This document shows positions 32,368 through 43,237 of a DNA stretch of 64,000 nt, in pieces (within the stretch, counting starts at the first letter, position 1; every line of letters begins with the position of its first letter). Source of the stretch: Zhengitettix transpicula (taxonomy: Eukaryota > Arthropoda > Insecta > Orthoptera > Tetrigidae). Below the pieces are notes generated by a model that was not told the origin of the DNA, did no database searches, and was given only the letters and a program-made list of their open reading frames with translations. The stretch lies in assembly GCA_037074705.1 (NCBI GenBank), contig CM073590.1, positions 177,583,246 to 177,647,245 on the forward strand, read 5' to 3'. The position numbers and the translations under genes were made by a program.

Positions 32368-33182
32368 TGTATTATTCTTTCATTAGACAGTTCATTTCCC
32401 TGTTCACAAAAATTAGAAACAACATTTTTGAATTTCAAAAACGCATATAGGTGCAAGTATGCAATCCGCCACTTGTAATCATCCAATGCACCTCATTGGG
32501 CCACCCCCTGTTCTAGACAGTCGTGGACACTTTGTCAGTAGATGCTATTTCATTGTAGTCAACAATTCGATGCAGCAGAAAAAGAAGACTACAGATATTC
32601 CTGTAAGGCTGAAAAACTCACCTGGGCGGCTTTTTTTTTATTAAAATTTTACATAGAGTTAATTCGTCCTGTATGATTCGCGAGTTATGCTCGAGCCAGC
32701 GAAATATATATTAATCGAGTGTTGTGTGTAAAAACCGCGTAGTCGACTCCTTGTAATTTGACAGCGGAACAAATGGGAGAACACAAGCTGCACGCAGAAA
32801 AATGCACAAGAGAGAGGCATCGTGTTTTTAATTATGCTTCGCGGCAAAAGAGGTAATTAGCATTTCTCTGAATATTCCTACAGTGTCCCCGGAGGTTTAA
32901 TTTTATTCTTCAAATATATGTGGACATGACTACATTTCGAAGACAACCTTTCTAAAACTAGTATAATTTAAAAGGTTTTCGTTTATTCTGCGTCGGCTAA
33001 TTAAAACTTTACTCTCCACAATATTTATGGCATGATGAGGAATTAAATACTTATGTACTATTATCGTTGTTTAATATTTTTTCCACTAACAATTTTAATT
33101 ATAGAATTAATAATCAGCACTTGTATTTGGAATTTGTCCGATTTTTGTGGGTAACCTTTGAAACTTGCGAGTTCGTCTAAAG

Positions 33183-33414
33183 TTATTCGTTGAAAACATA
33201 TTTCGTTTTTCAAATTGATATAAAATAGACGATTCTTTACAGTACGTAAGCATTTTATTAAACAAAACTTAGATCTTAAAATAAATATTATCAATTAAAT
33301 TGCCAATTTGTGAGGAAATTTAGTCTTGTAACATAATATATATGACATAAATATATAGATATTTGTTGAATACTAGTTTTTCAGAAATATTATTGTTTGT
33401 GTTTTTGAAATTTG
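33183..33414 (+). repeat. Second copy of the block carried inside the 32-kb MITE
   Basis: Direct repeat of 32101-32316: GTTGAAAACATATTTCG, AAGCATTTTATTAAACAAAA, TTGCCAATTTGTGAGG and TTTTTCAGAAATATTATT occur in the same order. It has one 14-bp length difference near 33290 and scattered substitutions. It lacks MITE ends. Confidence 0.8.
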
Positions 33415-33453
33415 TTGACCATTATAGATTTAATATTAGGATAGTTTTCTTCG

Positions 33454-33699
33454 GATGTTCCATTGTCTTGTTGTAAAAGTAAGAAATATTTATAAATAGT
33501 AATGAAAGTAGAGTGAAGGCGAAGTCAGAAAGGAAGGAGATAAAAAAAAGGAGTCGTTTCGTCTTCAGGTAATAGAATTATTTACTGTTCGAAACGACTG
33601 ATTCTGTCACTCCTTCCTCTCTGATTCCACATTCCTCCTTCACTTTAGTTTTTTCTCCCTATTTATATACTTTCTCTTAAAACCAGACTGTGGAACATC
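33454..33699. mobile_element. Foldback element (second MITE-like family)
   Basis: The outer ends GATGTTCCA (33454-33462) and TGGAACATC (33691-33699) are inverted. Inside them, inverted copies of TATAAATA, GTGAAGG, GAAAGGAAGGAG and GTCGTTTCG extend the arms to about 100 bp with gaps. It encodes no protein. It starts about 40 bp after the repeat block ending at 33414. Confidence 0.65.
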
Positions 33700-34189
33700 T
33701 GACAAAAGGAAGCCAAATGCTACTTTCTTTGATAGATATCCTTGTGGAACTCTAAACTAAAACACATACAGGGTCATATTTACACACACAAAAATTCAAT
33801 ATTAATCTTGATTGCTTTATTTTCACGGGTAGTTCTAACTTATTTTGTATGCATATATTTTGCATAAACAACCAGAAGCATATAAAAATATTAATATTAT
33901 TTTTACGATTTACATTGGACTCGTTAGCAAAATGATAATTATATGAACTTACTGTTTCTGAGAAGTTCATGCAATATATAAATTTCCTACGTATAAAATT
34001 ATCTACGCATGATGTCAACATTTTAAGCTTTTCCGACTGATTTCCCTACAATCATCTATCGCATTGATTTTTCGAGCAAAATAATGCGAGAAAATATTTC
34101 ACATACGGAACAGTAAAATTCACTGTTGAAAATCTTTACATCTCATTAAAATAAATTACACAAAATTAAAAAAGTTTAAATTATATTCT
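33700..34189. other. No recognisable gene
   Basis: AT-rich; an 89-codon minus-strand frame has no recognisable features. Confidence 0.5.
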
Positions 34190-35440
34190 TTCTTCTTTTT
34201 GTCCGGCGTTACAACCCTTTGTGAGCCTTTTCCTCCTTATCAATGCTCTCTATACTCCATGCTTTTATTTTCAAGTGTTTATAGGTCCTTAAAAGCTCCA
34301 TCTAGGCATCTTATGGTTGGGTCTTCCTTTTCTTCTACTTCCTTCTGGCTGTGCGAAGGTTAATTTCTTACATTGATTAAAATTTTCCATTCCTCTGACA
34401 TGACGTAAGTCATTTAAGCCTACGTAAATTTTTATAACATGTACTAATAGGTTTTTTATATTGTTTATACAGCACGATATTGTATTTTATCTTCCATTTA
34501 CCATAAACTTCCTCAAGATCTTCGTTTCAAATATTCTGATTTTTTATAAATAAATAAGCAATACACCCAATTACAGAAAAATTTCCTGGCATATTGCCTG
34601 TATCGCTTGTTTATTTATGAAAGATAAATGTCAGATTATATCTAAAATAAAATCTAAAGCTTTCTTCATCATTCTTTGTAAGTCGTCAACTCCCACAAAA
34701 CATACAGGTCTTATTAATGTTGTTCGAATTATTATTGTAGTCGGTCTTCTTACTCTTTTTAGACTCTAAAAACATTTGTTGCCCTTTTGAATGGAGTTTT
34801 TATTATCGGCAGTGAGAACAGCTCCTAGGCACTTGAGATTGTTTACTTTTTCTACGTTTATATTATTCATTGAAATATTTATATACACAAAGGCATCAAT
34901 GATTTGATTTTTAGTTAGAGTTACTTGCTTTTATTCCAATTGGTGCTTCTGCAGATTCTTACCTTACATTTCTTATTGTTTTTTCCTGTCTTCCTGTTAA
35001 TACTACATCATCTTCAAATGCTACTATCAGTACTGATTTATGCAGCATGGATCCTCTGATATCCAGATCAGCACTGCTAAGGCTATATTGAAAAACACAC
35101 GAGATAGACCATGTACTGAGGCCTTTCTGTGTATTTAAAAGGTTCAGATGTCCTATTAAGGGGTTTTATTCTACATTTTAAAATTTTTATGGTAATCTAA
35201 TACAAATACATTAAATGTCAAGGGATATTTAATTTTTCCCCAGTCTTCAATTTTTCTTTCATATTTCTAGTATCAGAGGCCGACTTTAAGTTCACAAATA
35301 TGAAGAATGTGTCAATGCCATATTCTCTAAACTTCTCCAAAATTTGTCTTATTGTATGTTTGTGAACCAAAGTGGGCTTTCCAGGTCTGAATTCACGCTT
35401 ATAGATTCCAATTTATTTTTCAATATCAAACCGCAACATT
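34190..35440 (-). pseudogene. Decayed non-LTR retrotransposon reverse transcriptase, minus strand
   Basis: Reading the minus strand from high to low coordinates: TIRQILEKFREYGIDTFFIF (about 35360-35300) resembles RT motif A surroundings. VAFEDDVVLTGRQEK (FEDD box at 35007-35018) is the catalytic loop with E replacing the usual A. NINVEKVNNLKCLGAVLTAD (about 34870) is the K-LG block. GSRRKGRPNHKMPRW (about 34345-34300) is the basic RGRP block of the C-terminal tail. Every block is in a different frame or interrupted by stops, so this is an old copy. The domain order matches RTE/R1-like tails, but the clade is unproven. Confidence 0.7.
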
Positions 35441-35444
35441 TTAA

Positions 35445-37137
35445 ATAGCATATTTGAAAAATGTTATATATAACATTTAACAAAGTAATAATTATATTAC
35501 AGACGATCTCCTTTCATGGGGATAGAGCATATAAATCCTTCTTCCGAATTACTGGGAAAAAATCTCATTTCAAATTGTGTACTCCAATGAAAACTATTTT
35601 TTGTAAAAATATCTACAAACGCCTATATTTATTTAAAATTAACAAATATATATTTAGTAGGTAATAAATAAATAAAATTAGGTAATAAAATAATTAGTAC
35701 AGGCAATAAACCTTAAATAAATAAACAACGCAATGAAAAGAAAAATGTATTAATTCATTAAAACTAAAATATTATTTCAATACAATATTAAGAAGTATAT
35801 TGATGAAATAAATTTTGCTATCTACCAAAAATTCGAATAAAAATTTAATTATAATCTTTTTAAAAAATCGGAACCTAACATTCAATTCTTTCCAACTTCA
35901 AATAAAAATAAATATACAACACTGCCAATTGTAGGTACAACTCTCATAGTTCATGAATCTAAATAATTAATTTTTCTAATTTAACATATATTATGCATTC
36001 ATTGCAAACTGTATATTTGTTGATTACCTGAAGAAATTCCAAAATACTGGACACAAAGGTTGTATTTAAATATTAATTAATTATAATTATAAATTATAAT
36101 TGTTACATTACATTAAATATTAAATAAATTCATTATTTTTAATATGCAAAAGTGACTCCTAAACTACTAAATGCCACGTCAGTGCGTAATAAATTCACCT
36201 ATTGTAGAAAAACTATATTACTATAAATTTTAAAGCCTTTGAACTGAACAAATATAAATTTAAACGGAACCATCACGAAAACAAAGGTTTAGCTTGACAC
36301 AGGTGGTTATGGAATCTTTAATATAGTTATATCATTTTGTCTCCTTTATAACTCTGTCTCACTAATTTGGCCTATTATGGTCTCGTAGTCAACAATTGCT
36401 TTTCTTCTTCAATTTCGCATAATATACAACCAATATTACTCAACCGACTCTGCGCTTCTGCAATGAAAATAGTAGGATATTTCTGGCATACTGTTTAAAC
36501 GGTCTCGAACTACTGTCACCACTTGTGCTGATCGGGAACGAAAGGAACGCATTCTGAAGAGTAAATCTTTTCTTAAAAGCGGTACGAAATTGTTAGCGGG
36601 ATCCACTCACATTCGCCTACAGGTGATGTTTCATGGACGGGTATTTTTTTTCTCTGCATCATTCTGAAACATCCCGCATGAATGTTGTCTTTTCCGAGAA
36701 ACGTCTGCGGCTGTCAGCGTGAGCAAGGAGCGCTAACAAGACGCCATCGGCTGGCACGACGCCATGCGAGATAACGACGCCAGTAGACGCAGTAGACGCA
36801 CTTCACGCCTAGCGACTCGCGATAAAATAACGGCACCGTGTCGATACGCCTACATCGGCGAGGGACCCTCATTAACAACTTGCTTCCCGATTCTATCAAC
36901 AACGAATAACAGATCCATAATTCGCGTATTTCCTCCAAGGTGAAAATATTTTACACGTGGTGAGAGACTTGAAACATGCGGTTCCCTTATCATCATTCTT
37001 AGTCTTAAGTGTCTTACAGGGTCGTGTAGATAATATAAAATAAAACCGCGGATTTCTAAGGAGCGTTCTATGAATAGGATAGTGATTATAAAATCTAAGA
37101 TATGGCGCTGGTAGTAACTCAAGGGGTTCAATCTTAC
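35445..37137. other. No supported gene
   Basis: AT-rich up to about 36500. Around 36680-36870 it becomes GC-rich, with overlapping short frames on the minus strand and no recognisable peptide. Confidence 0.5.
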
Positions 37138-37307
37138 ATGAGAAATTGAACATCAAATATATCGGCAAGAATGGTGCCGCGTTTGGTCAGAGTGGAGAAT
37201 ATACTAAAATCTGGGAGTAGCTGGTTTGGCGCATTTTCATCGTAATCCTGACGAGTCTCTACATCTCTACGTCGATACAAAACTGTTGGTGAAACATAGA
37301 CCCACAC
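37138..37307 (-). CDS. Candidate 170-nt internal exon, unrecognised
   Basis: On the minus strand an acceptor (TTTTCTCTCTGGATTGCAG) precedes the segment and a donor (CAT|GTAAGAT) follows it. One frame is open throughout (56 codons and two bases) and reads protein-like: VYVSPTVLYRRRDVETRQDY, then NAPNQLLPDFSIFSTLTKRG. The other two frames hit stops within the first third. If it followed 41551-41629 directly, the frame would not match, so it would belong to another transcript or be spurious. No family recognised. Confidence 0.3.
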
Positions 37308-37565
37308 CTGCAATCCAGAGAGAAAACAACAGTGGAAACATTAGGTTTTTGCAGGAAAACAGGCTCCAAAGAACTCTAAAACCGTGATGTCGGCAGAAGA
37401 GATAGTCTCGATGTTTTATATTCACTTTTAATTATACAATTCAGCTATTTTAGCGTTTGAACCAAGGCGAATGAAATGGATGACTGGAAATAGATAACAA
37501 GCTCCTAAAAGGTTCAGTTGATATTTGGGATATTCCTGTAATTGCTTCTACAACAAGGAAGTTAA

Positions 37566-37931
37566 GTCAAGGTTCCCATAAACCCTGACACCTAAGCTGG
37601 GGTCGCAAACTTTGTGCAAACGGTAAGTTATTATCTTCTCTCATTGGACCAGTCGACCAACAGTCCCCCAAAATCAGGTATAGGCATGCAGTAGGGTATA
37701 TATATCAGAAGGGCGATGGACAAGTACCTAGAGCCCGACCTTCCTGATGCTTATTTCTGTTAAGAGTTTTCCATGTAACACATTTAGGTGAATCCCGCGT
37801 AGGATCCTTGAACTATATTGCATGGGGACTCTTGTCACGTCTTATCTACCTCGGTCACCCTTCCGCATCACCCCCATTCCATGTTATTAAAGTGGCGAAG
37901 CCATTTAAGGGTACCTTTATGTACCCTATCA
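37566..37931 (+). mobile_element. Family P copy 9, old and heavily diverged
   Basis: Landmarks survive in order: AGGTTCCCA, GGGGTCGCA, AACGGTAAG, CGACCTTCCTGATGC, TAGGATCCTTGAACTATA, CCCTTCCGCATCACCC and TATTAAAG. A tail is not visible. The divergence shows that the family has been active over a long time. Confidence 0.7.
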
Positions 37932-39621
37932 CTCGATCTCGAACCAAAAAATGAAGACATCCACGTTCGACCAAAATGAAACTGATGTTCCAAAGAACAG
38001 ACTTGGGCATTCTCGATTATGTAAATTGTCGACTGGAATTTGGAAGTATTGCCGCATCCAAGGGGCCAGATTTGGTCTTCTGATACATTTTTCTATTATC
38101 AGATTAAAGATATTGATTTGCCAGGAAATATTCAAGTCAAATGATAATATAATTTCAAGAACAAGCGACTATTTAAAGGACAGTCTGAAAACTTCACTTT
38201 TGGACGGGATTTTTGACAAACACTGGACGAATCGGAGGGAACTGAAATAATTGTGTTGTGTAAAATAAAAATGAATCTATCCGAGTAATCTGGTTTTTTT
38301 ACATGATGTTAATCCACATGGCCTTCTGTTTTTTAATGTTTTGTTAGTATTTATTAGCTTCTGCCTGGAACTACAAATAGTGTGAGAGTTGTTCCTCATA
38401 ACGCTACGCTGACCATCAGTGCGTTTACGCTGTTGATTCTAGAGGAGCCCTTTGCGCCGTCCACAGCGTTTTTTTTAGTTTTTGTTTTTGCACCAGACCC
38501 ATCTTTTACTTGCTCCGGGCGGCGACAAAAGGGAACGAAATTGTTTTTATGTTCTACGTCGCCCCTTGAAAAATTGTTAATTTTAAGCCTAGTCATTTTT
38601 TTCATTTCCTTTGACTCGGACAAAATTACAAACGGTGGATGTACCCAATTATTAATCTAAACAATATACACCAACTACTCTTTCAATTGTTAGTTACAAA
38701 TGATAACCGGGGAAAAAACAGAAAATATATTAAATTAAGACACGAAGAAAGACGAAACTACCATCATATAAATTAACCAAACGTAAGAGAGCAGGCTTTT
38801 TCATATCCGATAGTAAATTTATGATGCATTTCTACCAGTGATACATTTGTAGTCAACGATTTACGTAAAAGTAATCCCTTTGAATTTACTGGTGATAATT
38901 TCCTGGAAGCCTAAACTACTTGAGCAAACGCCAACGTACTGTTATTTAGTATCTTATTTTTCCTTTACGAATCAATGATAAAGTTCAACCAATTTCAAAA
39001 TGAAGTAATATGTCATTCCTGATTGAGAACTGTGTTGTTTCGTTTATCGTTATCTGAGTTTTATTTATTAAATGAGTATTGAAAATTTGATATTTTTCGG
39101 TACAAATAGTTCATCGTCGTTTGTACATATTAATTTATTAGTGGAAAATTTAATGGGAATGATATTCGTGTTATGCAAATTTATTTGTATTCGTAGACGT
39201 ATTATATTTCCTCTTTCGACTGATAATAAATAAATGACAGACTGGAAGAGTTTTGTGTTTTCTTAATTATTTAGTTCCTTCCTATGCCTAATATTAACCT
39301 GCGTTCCTGGAAGACGTGTAAGTCATTTTGTAAAAATAAAGTTAATAATTCTTTGTTCAGAAAGAGTTCAAATCATTTGTCCTCCCGTGTCAATATTCCA
39401 ATGGAATATTTAATTTTAACAGATCGGAACACCCAGTTTGTATTTATAGAGTTACCTTAAGCAATAAGAAACTTTCTTGAACGTTATGTGACTTCATGTC
39501 TCAGTTTCAAGTGTATGAAGTCACGTACTACCGGAGAACTAACATCGATTTTGTTGCATTTTGGCCAAACTTTTTCAGTAAGATTGCATATGTCTATCTA
39601 CTTTCATCAATGTTAAGATGG
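37932..39621. other. No supported gene
   Basis: A somewhat GC-richer segment at 38390-38660 has overlapping frames on both strands but no recognisable domain. The remainder is AT-rich. Confidence 0.5.
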
Positions 39622-39635
39622 CACACTATTTTGAT

Positions 39636-39826
39636 ATTTTTTTTAGGATAACAGGCTAAATGAGAGTAATCTACATGGTGGAAACTCCCCTTTAATAGCA
39701 TAGGAAGGGATTTGAAAGGGGGGATGCACAAGGCTAGAGGAAGGTAGCCAAGGGTTAACTAGGGCCCCCGGGCTATAGTTTAAGGGTCCTACCCGGCAAT
39801 TCGACTAAAAGTGATGCAGGGAAAAC
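39636..39826 (-). mobile_element. Family P copy 10, 3' part only
   Basis: The 3' end (AGGATAACAGGCTAAATGAG on plus) through the core to GATGCAGGGAAAACC, where it stops. It is a 5'-truncated copy flanked on both sides by CACACTATTTT. Confidence 0.85.
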
Positions 39827-39837
39827 CACACTATTTT

Positions 39838-40333
39838 GGGTGTAGACAGGCTATGTATAGCGTAATCCACGTAGTGGCAACTCCCCTCTTATAGCATAGG
39901 AAAGGGATTTGAAAGGGGGATGCGGAAAGATGGAAGAAGGTAGCCAAGGGTTAACTAGGGCCCCCGGGCTATAGTTTAAGGATCCTACCCGGCATTCGCC
40001 TAAAAGTAATGCAGGACAAACCCTATAAAAACCTGCATCAGGTAGGTCGAGCATTTGGTACTTGTCCCTCGCCCTTCCGATAGCGGGAGAGGGTTTTTCT
40101 GTGGGGACGCAGCATTCCCTTTCTTCATGCCTCGACCAGTTTACGAGGCAGCTGGCCGGCTATTCCAAAAGGAATAGCGGACAACTCTTACCGTATGCGC
40201 AAGGTCTGCGACCCCGGAACATTCACCTCCTAAAACAGACCGAGGTGCCTCGGCATGTGGGAATCTTAGTTCAAAAAACCAGGGAGATGTGAGGGCATCC
40301 CCGAAGGTAGCCCCCGCCAGAGCTCTCTGGGGT
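39838..40333 (-). mobile_element. Family P copy 11 (subfamily A), near full length
   Basis: GGGTGTAGACAGGCTATG (plus) to GCCAGAGCTCTCTGGGGT. All core landmarks and palindromes are present. A frame with DAGFYRVCPALLLGECRVGS is open on the minus strand. Confidence 0.9.
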
Positions 40334-40344
40334 CACACTATTTT

Positions 40345-40867
40345 TTTAGGGCAACAGGCTTCGTGAAGGTAATCCATTTTGGGCAACTCCCCTTTAATAG
40401 CATAGGAAGGGATTTGAAAGGGGGGATGCGGAAGGGTAGAGGAAGGTAGCCAAGGGTTAACTAGGGCCCCTGGGCTATAGTTTAAGGGTCCTACCCGGCA
40501 TTCGCCTAAAGAAATGCAGGGAAAACCCTATAAAAACCTGCATCAGGTAGGTCGAGCAATGGGTACTTGTTCTACGCCCTTCCGATAGCAGGAGAGGAGT
40601 TTGCTGTGGGGACGCAGCATTACCTTCTTCGTGCCTCGACCAGCTTATGAGGCAGCTGGCCGACTATTGCAATGGGAATAGCGGACAACTCTTATCGTAT
40701 GCCCAAGGTCTGTGACCCCGGTACATACACCTCTCAGAACAGGCCGAGGTGCCTCGGCTTGTGGGGACCTTAGTTCAGAAACGGAGATGAAAAGGCATCC
40801 CCAAAGGTAGCCCCTTCGTATCTCTCCTACAAGGTTCTGCCTGCGAGAGAACATCTCTCCCATTTCG
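40345..40867 (-). mobile_element. Family P copy 12 (subfamily B), near full length
   Basis: AGGGCAACAGGCTTCGTG (plus) to CCTGCGAGAGAACATCTCTCCC. The 5' hairpin is reduced to GAGAGA/TCTCTC arms. A subfamily B copy lies next to subfamily A copy 11, so the array is not a simple tandem duplication of one unit. Confidence 0.9.
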
Positions 40868-40877
40868 ACACTATTTT

Positions 40878-40974
40878 TTTGGGGGGGGGGGGCAACAGGC
40901 TACATGAGGGTAATCCACGTTGGGCAACTCCCCTTTAATAGCATACGAAGGGATTTGAAAGGGGGGATGCGGAA
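40878..40974 (-). mobile_element. Family P copy 13, 3' fragment with a G-run
   Basis: About 12 G's lie between the poly(T) and GCAACAGGCTACATGAGGG. The copy stops at GATGCGGAA. The G-run mirrors the C-run in the tail of copy 5 (22325-22333). Confidence 0.85.
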
Positions 40975-41550
40975 TCGTATATAAACATTCAGCTGCAAGC
41001 GATATAAAATATACGAAATATATTATTTCAATTTACACTGACACGTTTCATTAATTATTTAAGTTAATGAGTTACTAAAAGAGGATTTTGTGCGCGGTGA
41101 GTAGAGACGCAGTTTACCAAAACACCACTGAACAGTGAAAGAGAATTTATAATTTAAACAAATTAAGTACACAAAGATACTTTTTATATGACAGGTGCTT
41201 GTAATGCGGCGACAAACAACAGAGACTCTTACAAATAAAATAAAAACACTTGAAAATGGAACGGGTTATGTACAAACTACTAGCCTTTGTTGCGAATACA
41301 TAACTCATTAAATTACCGTAAGGTATGAAATCCAAATGTTTTATATCCTTTCAGAGATTACTGTCATAAATCAATATAAATAGTCGAAGCTTTTTTAAAA
41401 TTTATTCCACACAAACAATTTGCTGACTGAATCGTGTGGATGATCTACCACTAAACATTTTTACTCAAATGGATTATGAGAATAATTAATGGAAACATGA
41501 AATTTTACGAGTAAATGTTGATTTCTAGTAAAACATATCACTTTACTTAC
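40975..41550. other. No recognisable gene
   Basis: AT-rich DNA between the array and the candidate exon. If that exon is real, this is intron. Confidence 0.5.
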
Positions 41551-41629
41551 CAGTCATTTCCAGTCTTAGCCACATTCTGCCTTTTCCTGCCAGTCTGATG
41601 CGGTTTTGGTTCGGCGACCATGTTCACGT
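41551..41629 (-). CDS. Candidate 79-nt coding exon, unrecognised gene
   Basis: On the minus strand a good acceptor (CTTTATTCCTATTTTCAG) precedes the segment and a near-consensus donor (CTG|GTAAGTAAAG) follows. The exon is GC-rich against an AT-rich background. The open frame reads VNMVAEPKPHQTGRKRQNV followed by AKTGND, ending with two bases (TG) of a split codon. The internal ATG at 41619-41621 could start translation, or the frame could continue from an upstream exon. The next exon in frame could be the microexon at 27103-27120. The basic, polar peptide is not one I recognise. Confidence 0.45.
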
Positions 41630-43237
41630 CTGAAAATAGGAATAAAGTTATTCAATATTCAAATGAAAATATGATTAAGAAAAATTCAGAGACTGTTTGT
41701 AATAGTTAAATGTTTTATTAAATAACTGTTGTGACAGTCGTCGAAACTATTATGTTCGTATATCTTATTTTCAAATAATTTTTAAATAAAAGTCGATTGT
41801 AGTGGTCACACGCCTCCGTAAAACCCAAAGAGGTTGTGGGAATTTGTAATCATATCGTTAATTCTGTGTAACTTAAGACAATAGAATGCTCCTAGTAACA
41901 AATTTATAGAAACACAGTGATATAAATTCTTATAATCCTAAATATTGTAACATCAATGGAAATATATTTTATTAATAAATTATCTTCTATATAATGGTGC
42001 TTCGACTTATTCTAGTTCAATAATCGAGAAGTAATTGAATCCATACATGTAAATATAAATTATTTGAAATAAATAACAACGTTGGTTTAAAACGCGTATA
42101 TAATAAAACAGAAATAAAACCTATTTTACTTTATTCCACCCCCCTCCCTCTCCCCCCGCTAGGGAGACACGCTGGCTTTGTCTTGACTTTTGGAGTGCTG
42201 TCTGGTTTCTATGTTCTGGTAAAAGACAATTTTTAATTTTAGTTTGATTTCCCAAAACTATTAAATTAGACGTAAATAATATTAAATTTATTGCTAATGC
42301 CTTCCTGTAACTGCAACTGTACCTTTCCCGTTTTATTCAAGATATTGACACTTACTATAACTATATAGCTATATGCCGAATCATCCAGAATCAACTTCAC
42401 GACGGAGTAAATTTTTATTTTATTTCTACGAGGATACTTTTCATGATTAAAATTTATTTTATTATTTAACTGTGCGGTATTTATGACTTCTTCCAACCCA
42501 CAAAATATCTGCTACTTCACAGACCTAAAAAATTAAAGGGAATAATTTCGGATCAATAATGAAATTTCATTCGTTTCCGGTCATAGCTCCCTATTAAAAA
42601 CATAATCTACTCTGTCTCCTATACAAGTCCTAATTTTCTCATTTCTCAGCATCATTACATGTATATATGTTGAAACCTCTTTTTATAAGTGGTCGAATGT
42701 TTGTGGTTTGAGTTTATATTTTAATAACCTGTTAACTGTACAACTTAATTAATCTATCTGTCTGAATGTCCCATTTTCTGAATATTATTGGGCACGCATA
42801 GACAAACTTTATTTTCTTACGTGTAAAATGATACAATTATTTTCCGTACCTATGTTTTTAATAATAAATAAGTATTGTAAATTATAATTTATACATTAGT
42901 GGTTTAATATAATATTTTCTTAAAAAAAGACATATATATTTTAAACTCTAATTTTTTCCCAAAATATTTATCACTGAAATGGTGTAGTTTTACAATATTT
43001 TGCTTAGATATGAACGGTAATATTTTTGCATAGTTTTCTCCAACAGCTCTAAATTATGTAACAGTATTTATTGTTAAGTTCGTGTATTAAATAACTGACA
43101 TAAAATTTTGTTTCTGTATTATAACCGCTAGCATATTAACTTTTTACTCTTGAAGTTCAGACAACTACATTGGAATTCAGAACGTATGAGCATTCAAATT
43201 TCTTGCTTGCAAACGTCATATCTCATTACTTATTAAA
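41630..43237. other. AT-rich sequence without a recognisable gene
   Basis: Nothing recognised; a short CT-rich stretch lies at about 42136-42158. Confidence 0.55.

Larger units (their letters stand above)
39622..40975 (-). repeat. Head-to-tail array of four family P copies
   Basis: Four copies in the same orientation (elements on the minus strand) lie between 39636 and 40974. The sequence CACACTATTTT occurs before the first copy (39622-39632) and between copies (39827-39837 and 40334-40344). ACACTATTTT is at 40868-40877. Each copy starts with poly(T) directly after this motif. The motif is not seen after the last copy. Confidence 0.9.

Noticed and set aside
32600..32660. CAG|GTGAGT donor-like site on the minus strand at about 32605
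   Set aside because: No acceptor or coding frame lies upstream; the preceding sequence is poly(A)-like.
39622..40975. Simple tandem duplication of one family P unit
   Set aside because: Neighbouring copies belong to different subfamilies and have different 5' truncation points.
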